A stretch of DNA of 64,000 nucleotides from Actinomycetes bacterium (GCA_021820665.1 JAKADK010000007.1:1-64000); one strand, 5' to 3'; positions 17,614-27,048 are shown, counted from the stretch's first letter. Notes: generated from the sequence alone by a model not told the origin. Made by a program: numbers and translations.

Positions 17614-18554
17614 GGGCGCTCCCAGAATCCAGGGCCGACCGGCTGGTCATAGCCGGCCTGCGAGCGGAGGTAGCCGTCCAGGCCCACCTTCAGGGGCAAC
17701 TGGGGCAGCGGTCGGGGTGCCGGCCCGAACTCGGGGACCGCACCGGCGAGGACGTTGAACATCGACTGGTGGCACGGGCACACCAGCAGCGCGTCTTGCT
17801 CCTGGTACAGGCCGACCGGACAGCCGAGGTGGGTGCACAGCTTGGAGTAGGCGACGTAGCCCTGCGCCGTCCAGTCGGTCCGCCCTGGCGGGCTCAGCGG
17901 GAACGGGGGGTCGGAGGGACCGAGATCGGCCAGCCGGATGAGGATCGTCTGGTCGTTGGACACGCCCGCGAACCCCTGGGGGAAGACCGTGAGCACACCG
18001 CCGACCTCCAGGTCGTCGACCGTGACCGGCCGGTTGTCCACCGTCACCAGCAGCGAGTTCTTCTTCCAGTTCGTCGTCATGAGCGATCTCCCCGGACGCG
18101 GGCCGAGGGACCGGATGAGCGGGAAGGCCAGGACGACGGCCATGGCCGACGCGCCGAGGGCGAACAGGCCGCCTAGGAACTTCCGTCGCTCGACGACCAT
18201 GCCCCCGCGCTGGAGGACGGCCGCCGACATGGCGTCCCGCTCTGCCTCCGTCGACTGGAAGTCGTGGCGCTCCTCGACGAAGGGCCCCTGCGGCATGAGG
18301 TACTTCCCCCACGCCGTGATCCCGAAACCGATCCCGAGGAGCCCGACACCGAGGGTGGCTGCCTGCCACTGGGTCTGGTCGCTGATCCAGAACGTGATCC
18401 CGAAGCCGAGGAAGCCGAGGAAGCCGAGGATCATGGCGATGGCGATGACGGTCTGCGCCCGCTCGGGATGCTTGGCATAGGGCTGCAGGTGCGGGTCGTC
18501 CAGTGCCGCCACCGGCAGGGGGCCGGAATGCTCGTGCACCATCTCGTCGCTCAC
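17610..18554 (-). CDS. qcrA: Cytochrome bc1 complex Rieske iron-sulfur subunit (QcrA)
   Basis: A 314-residue Rieske protein. Three hydrophobic helices (about 34-57, 65-83 and 127-147) precede the soluble domain, the actinobacterial arrangement. The [2Fe-2S] motifs are C240-THLG-C245 and C259-P-C261-H262, with the usual His next to the first Cys. RRKFLGG (123-129) lies just before helix 3. In Streptomyces this helix is inserted by the Tat system after Sec inserts the first two, so the same is inferred here. The start overlaps the qcrC stop and the stop overlaps the qcrB start. Confidence 0.97.
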   Translation of the reverse strand: MSDEMVHEHSGPLPVAALDDPHLQPYAKHPERAQTVIAIAMILGFLGFLGFGITFWISDQTQWQAATLGVGLLGIGFGITAWGKYLMPQGPFVEERHDFQSTEAERDAMSAAVLQRGGMVVERRKFLGGLFALGASAMAVVLAFPLIRSLGPRPGRSLMTTNWKKNSLLVTVDNRPVTVDDLEVGGVLTVFPQGFAGVSNDQTILIRLADLGPSDPPFPLSPPGRTDWTAQGYVAYSKLCTHLGCPVGLYQEQDALLVCPCHQSMFNVLAGAVPEFGPAPRPLPQLPLKVGLDGYLRSQAGYDQPVGPGFWERP

Positions 18555-19414
18555 GCCCGATCTCCAATCCAGTAGCCGACCAGCATCAGCGTGCCCACGC
18601 CCAGGAGCAGGGCGACGAACCCCTCACCCACCGGGCCGATCCCGCCGAGGCCGAACCCGCCCCTGTTCACCGGATGCTGGATGTAGTCGTGGACGTAGAG
18701 GGCGATGTCCCGGGCCTCGGCGTTGGTGATGTTCCCGGGCCCGAAGTGGGGCATGTCGCCGGGCCCGGTGCGCAACGCCTCGACGATCTGCTGGACGGTG
18801 GCGATGTGCAGGCTCGGCGCGTAGGCCCCGAAGGCCAGCTCGTCGCCAGCCCCGGTGATGGTGTGGCAGGCCGCGCAGTTGAGGGTGAAGAGCACCTGCC
18901 CGCTGGAGACCGACGCGCCGGCGAAGTTGACGGTGGGGATGCCGACCCCGCCGGGCGCCAGGGACTGGACGTAGGCGGCGATCTCCAGGGTCTGGAGCCG
19001 GTTGAACTTCGGCGGCTTCTCGGTGGCCTGGGCGCTGGCGTCCTCCAGCGGCATGCGGCCGGTCGACACCCAGAAGTCGACGGTGCCCGATCCCAGCCCG
19101 AGCAGGTTCGGTCCCAGGGCGGTCCCGGCGGCGTCGTTACCGTGGCAGCTGGCGCAGTTGGCGGCGAAGAGGGCCTCGCCCGGGGCGATGTAGCTCTTCG
19201 GAAGCGTCTTGTAGCTGATGATCGGCGCACCGGGTTTGTCGATGCCCTGGGACGTGTTGGACACCTGGGACACCAGGGCGCCCGAGGACGCCCGGGCGCC
19301 GTTCGGTGCCGATGCCTGGGCGGCGCTGGGCGCGAATGCCAGCATCCCCGCCACGCCGGCACCGACCAGGAGCGCGAACGGTACGAGGTATCGACGTCTG
19401 AGCACGTTGCGCAT
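18551..19414 (-). CDS. qcrC: Cytochrome bc1 complex diheme cytochrome c subunit (QcrC)
   Basis: A 287-residue protein: an N-terminal signal/anchor (about 10-30), two cytochrome c domains with CASCH (87-91) and CAACH (180-184), and a C-terminal helix (about 266-284). The diheme cytochrome passes electrons directly from Rieske to CuA of the oxidase, which replaces a soluble cytochrome c in actinobacteria. ATG at 19414 follows AGGAG and is 12 bases after ctaE. Its TGA overlaps the qcrA ATG. Confidence 0.97.
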   Translation of the reverse strand: MRNVLRRRYLVPFALLVGAGVAGMLAFAPSAAQASAPNGARASSGALVSQVSNTSQGIDKPGAPIISYKTLPKSYIAPGEALFAANCASCHGNDAAGTALGPNLLGLGSGTVDFWVSTGRMPLEDASAQATEKPPKFNRLQTLEIAAYVQSLAPGGVGIPTVNFAGASVSSGQVLFTLNCAACHTITGAGDELAFGAYAPSLHIATVQQIVEALRTGPGDMPHFGPGNITNAEARDIALYVHDYIQHPVNRGGFGLGGIGPVGEGFVALLLGVGTLMLVGYWIGDRA

Positions 19415-19426
19415 TCGGCGTGACTC

Positions 19427-20044
19427 CTACTTCAGAAGGAACAGGCAGCTGAACAGACCGATCCACACGATGTCCACGAAGTGCCAGTAGTAGCTGACGG
19501 CTTGGAACGCGGCGGTCTCCCCCGGGTCACCCTTGGGTCCCTTCAACCGCCCGAGGAGGAACACCATTGCCACCAGGCCCAGGAACACGTGGATCCCGTG
19601 CACCCCGGTCATGATGAAGAACAGAGAGCCATAGGCGTTGGTGTCGGGGCGGGTGGTGAGGGTGATCCACTCGTCGAACTGGTTGCCGATGAACATGGCT
19701 CCCATGATCAGGGTGATCGTCACGAAGATCTTGGCGCTGCGGCGGTTGCCCCGCTCCTGGTCCCAGACGGCCTTTTGCATGGTGAAGCTGGACGCCAGCA
19801 GGATGGCCGTGAACACCCCGGCCTGGATGGTGTCGAGCTTCGTCCCCGCCGGTGGCCACACCGTGGCGTGGGCCCGGATCGTGAAGAAGGCGGCGAAGAG
19901 GCCGCTGAAGAACATCACCTCGGACCCGAGCCAGATCATGACCCCGACGGCCAGCATCGGAGGGCGGTCGGGACGGTGGCGGTCGGAGGCGTCGTGGGCG
20001 GGGGCACGTTCGACGGCGAGGGCCTCGGTCACGGCATATTTCAT
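19427..20044 (-). CDS. ctaE: Cytochrome c oxidase subunit III (CtaE)
   Basis: A 205-residue subunit III with five transmembrane helices: the compact form that lacks the two N-terminal helices of the mitochondrial protein. Conserved segments WLGSEVMFFSGLFAAFF and HGIHVFLGL are visible. It stabilises subunit I and proton uptake. The start is placed at ATG 20044 (MKYAVTEA), because the 16 codons upstream in the same frame lack family character. It heads ctaE-qcrC-qcrA-qcrB, the usual actinobacterial order. The promoter and ribosome-binding site are not obvious. Confidence 0.95.
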   Translation of the reverse strand: MKYAVTEALAVERAPAHDASDRHRPDRPPMLAVGVMIWLGSEVMFFSGLFAAFFTIRAHATVWPPAGTKLDTIQAGVFTAILLASSFTMQKAVWDQERGNRRSAKIFVTITLIMGAMFIGNQFDEWITLTTRPDTNAYGSLFFIMTGVHGIHVFLGLVAMVFLLGRLKGPKGDPGETAAFQAVSYYWHFVDIVWIGLFSCLFLLK

Positions 20045-20148
20045 AGTCGATCTGCGACCCCGGGGGCCAAACAGGGAGCGACACGCCTGCACACGGCCAC
20101 GATCCCCGACCGGGGACCGGGAACCCAGCGCCGGAGCGGGCGCGCACG

Positions 20149-22473
20149 TCAGCCCAGCGCGGCCGGCAGCGCTTCGGCGTGGACGACGGCGAGCCGCTGT
20201 GTGGGGCGGGTGAGGGCGACGTAGAGCGTCCGGAGCCCTCGGGCCCCGCCGCCGGCGATCTCGGCCGGCTCGACCACCACCACGGCGTCGAACTCGAGGC
20301 CGTTGGCCTGGTCGGCGGCCAGCAGCACGAGCGGCTCGAGCAGGCCGCCCCGGTGCGTGTCCCGGGGGTCGACCGCTCGCAGCCCCACATCGTCACAGGC
20401 GGTTGCGATCGAGGCGAGCCGAGCCGGCGGGGCGAGAATGGCCACTCGACCGGGAGCGACGGCCTCCAGTTCCTCTCCGGCCACCGCCGCCACGCACGCC
20501 GCCAGCCGGGCGTTACGGTCGTCACCATCCGGGCTCCGGGGAACGCCGCCGCCGTCCCCGGGAACGCGCACGATCCGGGGGTCGACCCCCGTGCGGCGGA
20601 CGGGGCGGGGCGGACGGACGTCGGGAGCCGCCACCGCCAGCACCCGTGACGCCACCTGGACGACCTCGGCCGGCGTGCGGTAGCTGACCGTCAGCTCGAC
20701 CGTCCGGGCCGGGCGACGGCTCGGCAGGTGGGCAGTGATCTCCGACCAGTCGGCAGGCGCCCAGGGCGCCGTGGCCTGGGCGATGTCGCCCACCACGGTC
20801 ATCGATCCCGACAACGACCGGCGGGCCAGCATCCGTAGCTGCATCGGCGAGAGATCCTGGACCTCGTCGACCACGATGTGACCGTACGTGCGGGTCGGGG
20901 CGTCGGACGAGCCGTTCCTCGGACCGAGGAGGTGACGGGCCTCGTCGACGAGCGCGGCGTCGGCCACGGTCCATCCGACCGACTCGAGCGACGCTGCGCG
21001 CTCCCGGTGGAGAGCTCGTTGCTCCTCGGGCGAGAGGATGTCCCGGGCGGCGGCGGCGATGAGCGGCGGCGCCCCGAAGAGGTCGTGGAGGAGCTCGTGG
21101 GGCGACAGCCGCGGCCACATCCGGTCCATCGCGGCCATGAACTCCGGCGTGCGGCGGAGGCGGCGGGCGAAGTCCTCGAGGTCGAACGTCTCCCCGTCGG
21201 CCTCCACCCCCGCCTCCGTCTGGGGGACAGGGTCGGGCACCTCGAAGCCCGGGAGCGGCGTCATGCCCATCGGGGCCGGGGCCGGGGCCGGGTGGGGCCG
21301 GCGGACCCTGTCGGCCAGGATCTTCACCAGGCTCGACTCCACCACCCGCCGGCGGGCGTTGTGGGTGCCGGGCCGGCGGCGGGCAGCGTCGACGAGCCGC
21401 CGGGACTCGGCTGCCGTCAACCGGATCACCGACGCCCCGAACGGGATCGCCAGGTCGGTGGTGAGCGGACGCTGCCGGGTGCGGACGGCGCGGGCGATGA
21501 CCCGGGCCATCCGGGGATCGCCTTTCAACCGCGCCGTCGCAGCGGGCTCCTCGGCGCCGACTCGGATCTCGCTCACCAGACCGGCGACGGTGGAGAGAGC
21601 GCACCCGGTCTCTCCGAGCGACGGGAGCACCTGTTCGATGTACCGGAGGAAGAGCGGGTTCGGGCCCACGACGAGGACCCCCTGGCGTTCCAGGGGGAAC
21701 CTGTGGGTGTAGAGCAGGTAGGCGGCCCGGTGCAGCGCCACCGCCGTCTTGCCGGTGCCCGGGCCGCCCTGGACGACCAGGACCCCGGGCAGCGGCGCCC
21801 GGATGATCTCGTCCTGCTCGCGCTGGATGGTCGAGACGATGTCCTGCATCCGTCCCGAACGGGTCCGGTCGAGCGCGGCCAGCAGCGCCCCGGGACCGCC
21901 GAGCGCGAGGTTGCCGACAACCAGGTCTGCCTCCGCACTTCCCGGGCCGGGGGCCGCACCGCGTCCGTCCTCCGGGCCGGAGGCCTGCCGGTCGGCGTCC
22001 CCGTCACTGCCGACGTCGAAGCGCTCGTCTTCGACACCGATCACCTTCCGACCGTCGAGCGCCAGGTGTCGTCGGAGGCGGAGCCCCTGAGGGTCGCGCC
22101 CGGTCGCCCGGTAGAACGGCTCGGCCACTGGCGCCCGCCAGTCGACGACCAAGGGCTCGTGGTCGGCTCCGTGGACGGCCAGGCGCCCGATGTGGAACGT
22201 CTCGACGGGGCCTGCCGACACCTGGCCGGTTGAAAGCACGCGGTCGATACGACCGAAGGTGAGGGTCTGGTCTCCGATATCGAGCTGCTCCAGCCGCGCC
22301 AGGCTGGTCCGGACGACGACGTCGCGCTCCGTCCGTGACTGGAAGGTGCCGCCCCTTCCGAGGTCCAGGACCCCTTCGAGCATCCGACTGGCGTCCGCCC
22401 GCATCGCGTCGAGCCGCTCGTAGGCGAGATCGACGAACTCCTGTTCGACCTGCAGCTCTGTCTCGACCCCCAC
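20149..22473 (-). CDS. helD: HelD-type UvrD/Rep superfamily ATPase, RNA polymerase recycling factor
   Basis: A 774-residue superfamily 1 helicase-like ATPase. GTG 22473 follows AGAAGGAGG. The N-terminus (VETELQVEQEFVDLAYERL) predicts the coiled arm that enters the RNA polymerase secondary channel in HelD proteins. Walker A GGPGTGKTAVALHRAAYLL lies near residue 233 and Walker B VVDEVQDLSPMQ near 533, with GDIAQAT and LYVALTRPTQ motifs after it. HelD uses ATP to remove RNA polymerase from stalled or terminated complexes. I prefer it over UvrD/PcrA because of the arm and the non-canonical helicase spacing. It lies 104 bp upstream of ctaE on the same strand, and divergent from hemE. Confidence 0.85.
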   Translation of the reverse strand: MGVETELQVEQEFVDLAYERLDAMRADASRMLEGVLDLGRGGTFQSRTERDVVVRTSLARLEQLDIGDQTLTFGRIDRVLSTGQVSAGPVETFHIGRLAVHGADHEPLVVDWRAPVAEPFYRATGRDPQGLRLRRHLALDGRKVIGVEDERFDVGSDGDADRQASGPEDGRGAAPGPGSAEADLVVGNLALGGPGALLAALDRTRSGRMQDIVSTIQREQDEIIRAPLPGVLVVQGGPGTGKTAVALHRAAYLLYTHRFPLERQGVLVVGPNPLFLRYIEQVLPSLGETGCALSTVAGLVSEIRVGAEEPAATARLKGDPRMARVIARAVRTRQRPLTTDLAIPFGASVIRLTAAESRRLVDAARRRPGTHNARRRVVESSLVKILADRVRRPHPAPAPAPMGMTPLPGFEVPDPVPQTEAGVEADGETFDLEDFARRLRRTPEFMAAMDRMWPRLSPHELLHDLFGAPPLIAAAARDILSPEEQRALHRERAASLESVGWTVADAALVDEARHLLGPRNGSSDAPTRTYGHIVVDEVQDLSPMQLRMLARRSLSGSMTVVGDIAQATAPWAPADWSEITAHLPSRRPARTVELTVSYRTPAEVVQVASRVLAVAAPDVRPPRPVRRTGVDPRIVRVPGDGGGVPRSPDGDDRNARLAACVAAVAGEELEAVAPGRVAILAPPARLASIATACDDVGLRAVDPRDTHRGGLLEPLVLLAADQANGLEFDAVVVVEPAEIAGGGARGLRTLYVALTRPTQRLAVVHAEALPAALG

Positions 22474-22595
22474 GGGACCTCCTTCTGCCCCTCTCCCGGC
22501 TCCAGGGGAACCTCTGATTCTAGGGGGGCCCAGCCGACCGTGCGCCAGACGGCGGGTGGTCCCGGCCCGCACACGAGTCCCCCTGCGGAGAACGG

Positions 22596-22601
22596 TAGCG
22601 T
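22596..22601 (+). promoter_or_regulatory. -10 box TAGCGT for leaderless hemE
   Basis: TAGCGT lies six bases before GTG 22608, without a Shine-Dalgarno sequence. The spacing predicts transcription starting at, or one base from, the start codon. The helD-hemE spacer is 134 bp and must also carry the helD promoter on the other strand. Confidence 0.5.
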
Positions 22602-22607
22602 CGTGGC

Positions 22608-23678
22608 GTGCCGCCCGGTCCCCCCGATCCCCTCGACGCCTCACCATTCCTCCGGGCGTGCCGGAGCGAGCCGGTCGACCGGACGCCGGTGTGGTTCATG
22701 CGCCAGGCCGGGAGGTCGCTCCCGGAGTACCGTGCCGCCCGGGGATCGGGCACCATCCTCGAGGCGATCGCCCGACCCGAGGTGGTCACCGAGGTGACCC
22801 TCCAACCGGTGCGCCGCTACGGCACCGACGCCGCCATCTTCTTCTCCGACATCGTCGTCCCCGTCGCGGCTGTCGGGTTCGGCGTGGACGTCGCCCCGGG
22901 CACCGGGCCCGTCGTCCCCTCCCCGTTCTCGAGCGCCGCCGACCTCCGGCGGCTCCGGCCCCTCGATCCCGACCGTGACACCCCCTACGTCCTCGAGGCC
23001 GTCAGGATGCTCCGCCGCGAGCTCCACGTCCCGCTGATCGGGTTCGCCGGAGGCCCGTTCACCGTCGCCAGCTACCTCGTGGAGGGCGGGCCGTCCCGGA
23101 ACTTCACCCGCATCAAGGCCCTCATGCATACCGACCCAGTGCTCTGGCACGATCTCGCCGAGCGTCTCACCGACCTCGCCCTCGCCTCGCTGCGGTCCCA
23201 GCTCGACGCCGGGGCATCGGCCGTCCAGGTGTTCGACAGCTGGGCCGGGATCCTGACGCCGCGGGACTACGCCACCCTGGTGCTCCCCAGCACGCGACGG
23301 CTCTTCGCCGAGCTGGCCCGGTCGCACCCGGCGGCCCCCCGCATCCTCTTCGGCGTCGGCACCGGTGAGCTGCTGGCATCCATGGCCGCGTCGGGCGCGA
23401 CGGTGATCGGTGTCGACTGGCGGGTCCCGTTGGACGAGGCGCGGCACCGGGTCGGACCGGCGATCGCCGTCCAGGGGAACCTAGACCCCGCGCTGTGCCT
23501 CGCCCCCTGGGACGTCGTCGCCGACGAGGTCGCCGACGTGGTCGAGCGGGCCGGCGACGCCCCGGGGCACATCTTCAACCTGGGCCACGGCGTGCTCCCC
23601 GAGACCGACCCGGGCATCCTGGCCCAGGTGGTCGACCTCGTCCATCGAACCGGCCGGGCCGGGGTCGGCCGGCTGTGA
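22608..23678 (+). CDS. hemE: Uroporphyrinogen decarboxylase (HemE)
   Basis: A 356-residue cytosolic TIM-barrel enzyme that converts uroporphyrinogen III to coproporphyrinogen III. The signature WFMRQAGRSLPEYR (substrate-binding Arg), FFSDIVVP and GFAGGPFTVASYLVEGG are intact, and length is normal. The start GTG 22608 is set by the leaderless promoter. The TGA overlaps the GTG of hemY, so the two are coupled. The other early heme genes are 33 kb away in this window, so the pathway is split into two loci. Confidence 0.97.
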   Translation: MPPGPPDPLDASPFLRACRSEPVDRTPVWFMRQAGRSLPEYRAARGSGTILEAIARPEVVTEVTLQPVRRYGTDAAIFFSDIVVPVAAVGFGVDVAPGTGPVVPSPFSSAADLRRLRPLDPDRDTPYVLEAVRMLRRELHVPLIGFAGGPFTVASYLVEGGPSRNFTRIKALMHTDPVLWHDLAERLTDLALASLRSQLDAGASAVQVFDSWAGILTPRDYATLVLPSTRRLFAELARSHPAAPRILFGVGTGELLASMAASGATVIGVDWRVPLDEARHRVGPAIAVQGNLDPALCLAPWDVVADEVADVVERAGDAPGHIFNLGHGVLPETDPGILAQVVDLVHRTGRAGVGRL

Positions 23679-25228
23679 CCCCGGCGACGCGCCCGCTCGT
23701 GGCCGTCGTGGGGGGCGGGATCGCCGGGCTGGCCGCGGCCTGGGAGCTGGTGGGTGCGTCGGGAGGAGCGGGCGAGGGTGCCGGCGACCGGCTCACCCCG
23801 GACGTGGTCGTCATCGAGGCGGAGGGCCGGCTCGGAGGCAAGCTCCAGTCCATGCCGTTCGCCGGGCGGACCGTCGACCTCGGGGCCGACGCCTTCCTCG
23901 CCCGTAGACCAGAGGCGACCCGGCTGGTGGACGAGCTCGGTGCTTCCGACGACCTGGTCGGCGTGGGGACCTCGGGCACGTCCCTCCTCGCCGGAGGAGC
24001 GCTGCGGCCGCTCCCCGACGGCCTGGTCCTGGGGATCCCCACCCGGTGGTGGGCGCTCGCCCGCTCGGGTGTCCTTTCCCGGCGCGAATGGCTCCGGATG
24101 GGCTACGACCTGGTCGCTCCCCGAGCTGCCGGCCCCCGCACCACCACGGACCGCGCCGTGGGCGACCTCGTCGCCGGCCGCCTGGGCCGGGGCGTGGTCG
24201 ATCGCCTGGTCGACCCCCTGGTCGGGGGCATCCACGCCGGCGGCGTCGATACCCTGAGCGCGGCGGCGACCTTCCCGGCGCTCCTGGAGGCATGGCACCA
24301 ACCCGGCAGCCTGGTCCGCCGACTGGACCCGCGCCGTACGGCTGCGGTGAGCCCTCCCTCCCCGCCGGCCGGAGCCGGCTCGGATCGGCCGGCTCCGGTC
24401 TTCTGGTCGCTCGCCGGGGGGACGGCGTCGCTGGTGGGCCGGCTCGAGCAGGGGTTGCGCGCTGCGGGAGCCACTTTCCGGCTCGGCACCCGGGTGCGCG
24501 CCCTGTCCCGCACCGCCTCCGGGTGGACGATCGAGCTCGATCCGGCGGAAGACGACGAGCGGTACCTGCCGGCCGACGGGGTCGTCCTGGCCACCCCGGC
24601 ACGGACCACCGCCGCGCTCCTCGGCCGCCACGCCCCCCGGTCGGCCCGGATCCTGGCTGCCGTCGAGCACGCCTCGGTGGCGGTCGTCACCGTCAGCCTG
24701 CCGTCGTCGGCCTGGCTCGCCCCCCGTACGGGAACGGGGTTCCTCGTCCCGCGGCGAGAGGCCATCAGGGGGCGCCCGTACCTCGTGACGGGCTGCACCT
24801 ACCTGTCCGACAAATGGCCGCTCCTGGCCCGGGACGGCGACGTGCTCGTGCGCCTGTCGGTGGGCCGGCTCGGGGACCGGCGTCACGAGGAGCTGGACGA
24901 CGACGAGCTGACGACTGCCGTCCTGGCCGAACTGGGCACGATCGTCCCGCTCTCGTCCGGTGCCATCGCCACGTCGGTCACCCGTTGGGCCGGAGCGTTC
25001 CCCCAGTACGCCGTGGGCCATCTCGAACGCATGGCAACGATCGACGGCGAGATCGCCGACCTCCCTGGCCTGGCGCTCGCCGGTGCCACCTACCGGGGCG
25101 TGGGCATCCCGGCGTGCATCGGCACCGGCCGGGAGGCCGCCGCCGCCGTCCGCCGGGACCTCGCCCGCTCCCACCCGGGCCTGCCCCGCTCCGACCGTTC
25201 CCGACAGTCCGAGGTTGGCCGCCCATGA
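23675..25228 (+). CDS. hemY: Protoporphyrinogen/coproporphyrinogen III oxidase (HemY/CgoX)
   Basis: A 517-residue FAD enzyme. The dinucleotide-binding motif VVGGGIAGLAAAWEL is at the N-terminus, followed by the typical GGKLQSMPFAG. The C-terminal ATYRGVGIPACIGTGREAA closes the FAD site. In monoderm actinobacteria this family oxidises coproporphyrinogen III to coproporphyrin III in the coproporphyrin-dependent heme route, which I infer here. No cpfC or hemQ gene is in the window to confirm it. GTG at 23675 overlaps the hemE stop by four bases. Confidence 0.93.
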   Translation: MTPATRPLVAVVGGGIAGLAAAWELVGASGGAGEGAGDRLTPDVVVIEAEGRLGGKLQSMPFAGRTVDLGADAFLARRPEATRLVDELGASDDLVGVGTSGTSLLAGGALRPLPDGLVLGIPTRWWALARSGVLSRREWLRMGYDLVAPRAAGPRTTTDRAVGDLVAGRLGRGVVDRLVDPLVGGIHAGGVDTLSAAATFPALLEAWHQPGSLVRRLDPRRTAAVSPPSPPAGAGSDRPAPVFWSLAGGTASLVGRLEQGLRAAGATFRLGTRVRALSRTASGWTIELDPAEDDERYLPADGVVLATPARTTAALLGRHAPRSARILAAVEHASVAVVTVSLPSSAWLAPRTGTGFLVPRREAIRGRPYLVTGCTYLSDKWPLLARDGDVLVRLSVGRLGDRRHEELDDDELTTAVLAELGTIVPLSSGAIATSVTRWAGAFPQYAVGHLERMATIDGEIADLPGLALAGATYRGVGIPACIGTGREAAAAVRRDLARSHPGLPRSDRSRQSEVGRP

Positions 25229-27048
25229 GCCGGCAGTCCCGGGAACGTCGGGAGCCTCGGCGGACCGGCGTCCGGCGGCGGGGCGAAGGGGGCCGTCCCG
25301 TCCGGCGCCGCGGGGCGGTCGCGCTCCCGTCGGTCGTCGCCGGGGTCGGCATGGCCTTGTCCCTGCCCCCGTGGGGGTTCTGGGTCCTGGCCTTCCCGGC
25401 CGCCGGGCTGCTCTTCTGGCGGCTGGACGGGCTGCCGGCCCGGACGCGGTTGTGGGCCGGCTGGTGCGCAGGACTGGGCCTCTTCGCCCTCGGGCTCATG
25501 TGGGCCCAGGCGTTCACGCTCGTCGGAGCCATCGTGCTCATCGCCGTCGAGGCGCTCTTCCCGGCGCTCGGTTGCCTGTTCACACCCCGTAACGGTCCCG
25601 TGCGTCGGGCGCTCGCCTTCCCGGCCGCCATGACCTTGTCGGCAGCAGGTCGGATGCGCTGGCCCTTCGGTGGCCTCCCACTCGGGGGGGTGTTCCTGGG
25701 CCAGGCGGACGGACCGGTGCTCAACGTGGCCCGCCTCGGTGGACCGCTGCTCCTCACCGCCGTGGTGTTCGTCGGCGGGGTTGCCGTCGCCGCTCTGGTG
25801 GAGGTCATGGTCTACGGGGGACGGCTGCGACGGGTGCGTGCCGGTGCCGGTGCCGGTGCTGCCTCGGCCGCCGACGGGGCGGAGTCCTCTCCGCCCGCAC
25901 CGGAGCAGCCGGGCAGTGCTCCGCGGGGTTCTCCTGCCGGAGCGCGGACGCGGCTCCTGGTCGGTGGCGTCGCCCTGGCGGTCGTGATCGCGGCGACGGT
26001 CGGCGGCGCCGTCGGTCCGGACGGGGGTCCGGCGCGCGGCGTCCTCACGGCGGCGGCAATCCAGGGGGGCGGCAAGCGGGGCCTTTCAAAGGAGCAGGTC
26101 AACCCGGCCACGGTGTACGCGGCCCAGCTGGCGGCCACCGCCGAGATGCAGCGGTTGGACCACGGTCACGCTCCCCAGATGGTGCTGTGGCCAGAAGACG
26201 TCGTCTCGCTCTCCCACCCACTGGCCGGGTCCCATGCCGAGCGAGCGCTGGGCGCGCTGGCCAGGCGACTGCACACCACCCTCATCGCCGGCGTCACCGC
26301 CACGGTGTCGTCCACACACTTCCGCAACGAGGCTGTGGCGTGGGGACCGAACGGCGCCGAGGTGGCGCACTACGAGAAGGTCCACCGTGTCCCCTTCGGC
26401 GAGTACATCCCCTACCGGGGGTTCTTCAAGCACATCGCCAACCTCTCGAAAGTGCCCCTCAACGCCATCCCCGGGCACAAGAGCGGCCTCCTGCGGACGC
26501 CGGCCGGCCCGATCGGCACCATGATCTCCTTCGAGGTGTTCTTCGCCGACCGGGGACGCTCCGCGGTACGCGCCGGGGCCGATGTCCTCATCCTGCCGAC
26601 GAACACGTCGTCCTACGCGAACGCCCAGGTCCCCACCCAGGAGGTTGCCGCCTCGGAGATCCAGGCGGTGGAGGAGGGCCGGAACCTGCTCCAGGCCGCC
26701 CCCACCGGCTACAGCGCCGTCATCTCGAACCGCGGCGCGCTGCTCCAGCGATCGGTGCTCGGCCGGCGCCAGGTCCTCTTCGCCGACCTTCCCCGCCGCA
26801 CCGGTCTGACCCTCTACGTGCGCTACGGCGACGTTCCGGTCTTCGCCCTGGCCGTCCTCGCCCTCCTTCTCGGGTGGGCGGCGGGCCTCGGCCGGCGGCA
26901 GGGGCGGCGACGTCACGGCAGACGGCAGCAGCTGCGGCAGGAGCCGGGTGCCGACAAGGCCCGGGAGGCGCCGACGGAGACGGCGGGCGAGCGGCACCCG
27001 CTCCCGGTCGCCGGCGGGCAGGTCGGTCAGACCCGTGCTCAGCCGTAG
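25225..27048 (+). CDS. lnt: Apolipoprotein N-acyltransferase homologue with Ser in place of the catalytic Cys
   Basis: A 607-residue membrane enzyme: about six N-terminal helices, a low-complexity insert (near 205-250), a nitrilase domain (about 275-525) and a final helix. Lnt N-acylates the lipobox cysteine of lipoproteins. The Glu324 (LWPEDVV) and Lys385 (YEKVHRVPFGEY) counterparts of E. coli Glu267 and Lys335 are present, as is the following Glu in PFGEY. The nucleophile Cys387 position, normally ICYE, reads ISFE (Ser435). Activity may be altered or lost. ATG at 25225 overlaps the hemY TGA. The 3' end overlaps the convergent HAD gene by ten bases. Confidence 0.88.
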   Translation: MSRQSRERREPRRTGVRRRGEGGRPVRRRGAVALPSVVAGVGMALSLPPWGFWVLAFPAAGLLFWRLDGLPARTRLWAGWCAGLGLFALGLMWAQAFTLVGAIVLIAVEALFPALGCLFTPRNGPVRRALAFPAAMTLSAAGRMRWPFGGLPLGGVFLGQADGPVLNVARLGGPLLLTAVVFVGGVAVAALVEVMVYGGRLRRVRAGAGAGAASAADGAESSPPAPEQPGSAPRGSPAGARTRLLVGGVALAVVIAATVGGAVGPDGGPARGVLTAAAIQGGGKRGLSKEQVNPATVYAAQLAATAEMQRLDHGHAPQMVLWPEDVVSLSHPLAGSHAERALGALARRLHTTLIAGVTATVSSTHFRNEAVAWGPNGAEVAHYEKVHRVPFGEYIPYRGFFKHIANLSKVPLNAIPGHKSGLLRTPAGPIGTMISFEVFFADRGRSAVRAGADVLILPTNTSSYANAQVPTQEVAASEIQAVEEGRNLLQAAPTGYSAVISNRGALLQRSVLGRRQVLFADLPRRTGLTLYVRYGDVPVFALAVLALLLGWAAGLGRRQGRRRHGRRQQLRQEPGADKAREAPTETAGERHPLPVAGGQVGQTRAQP

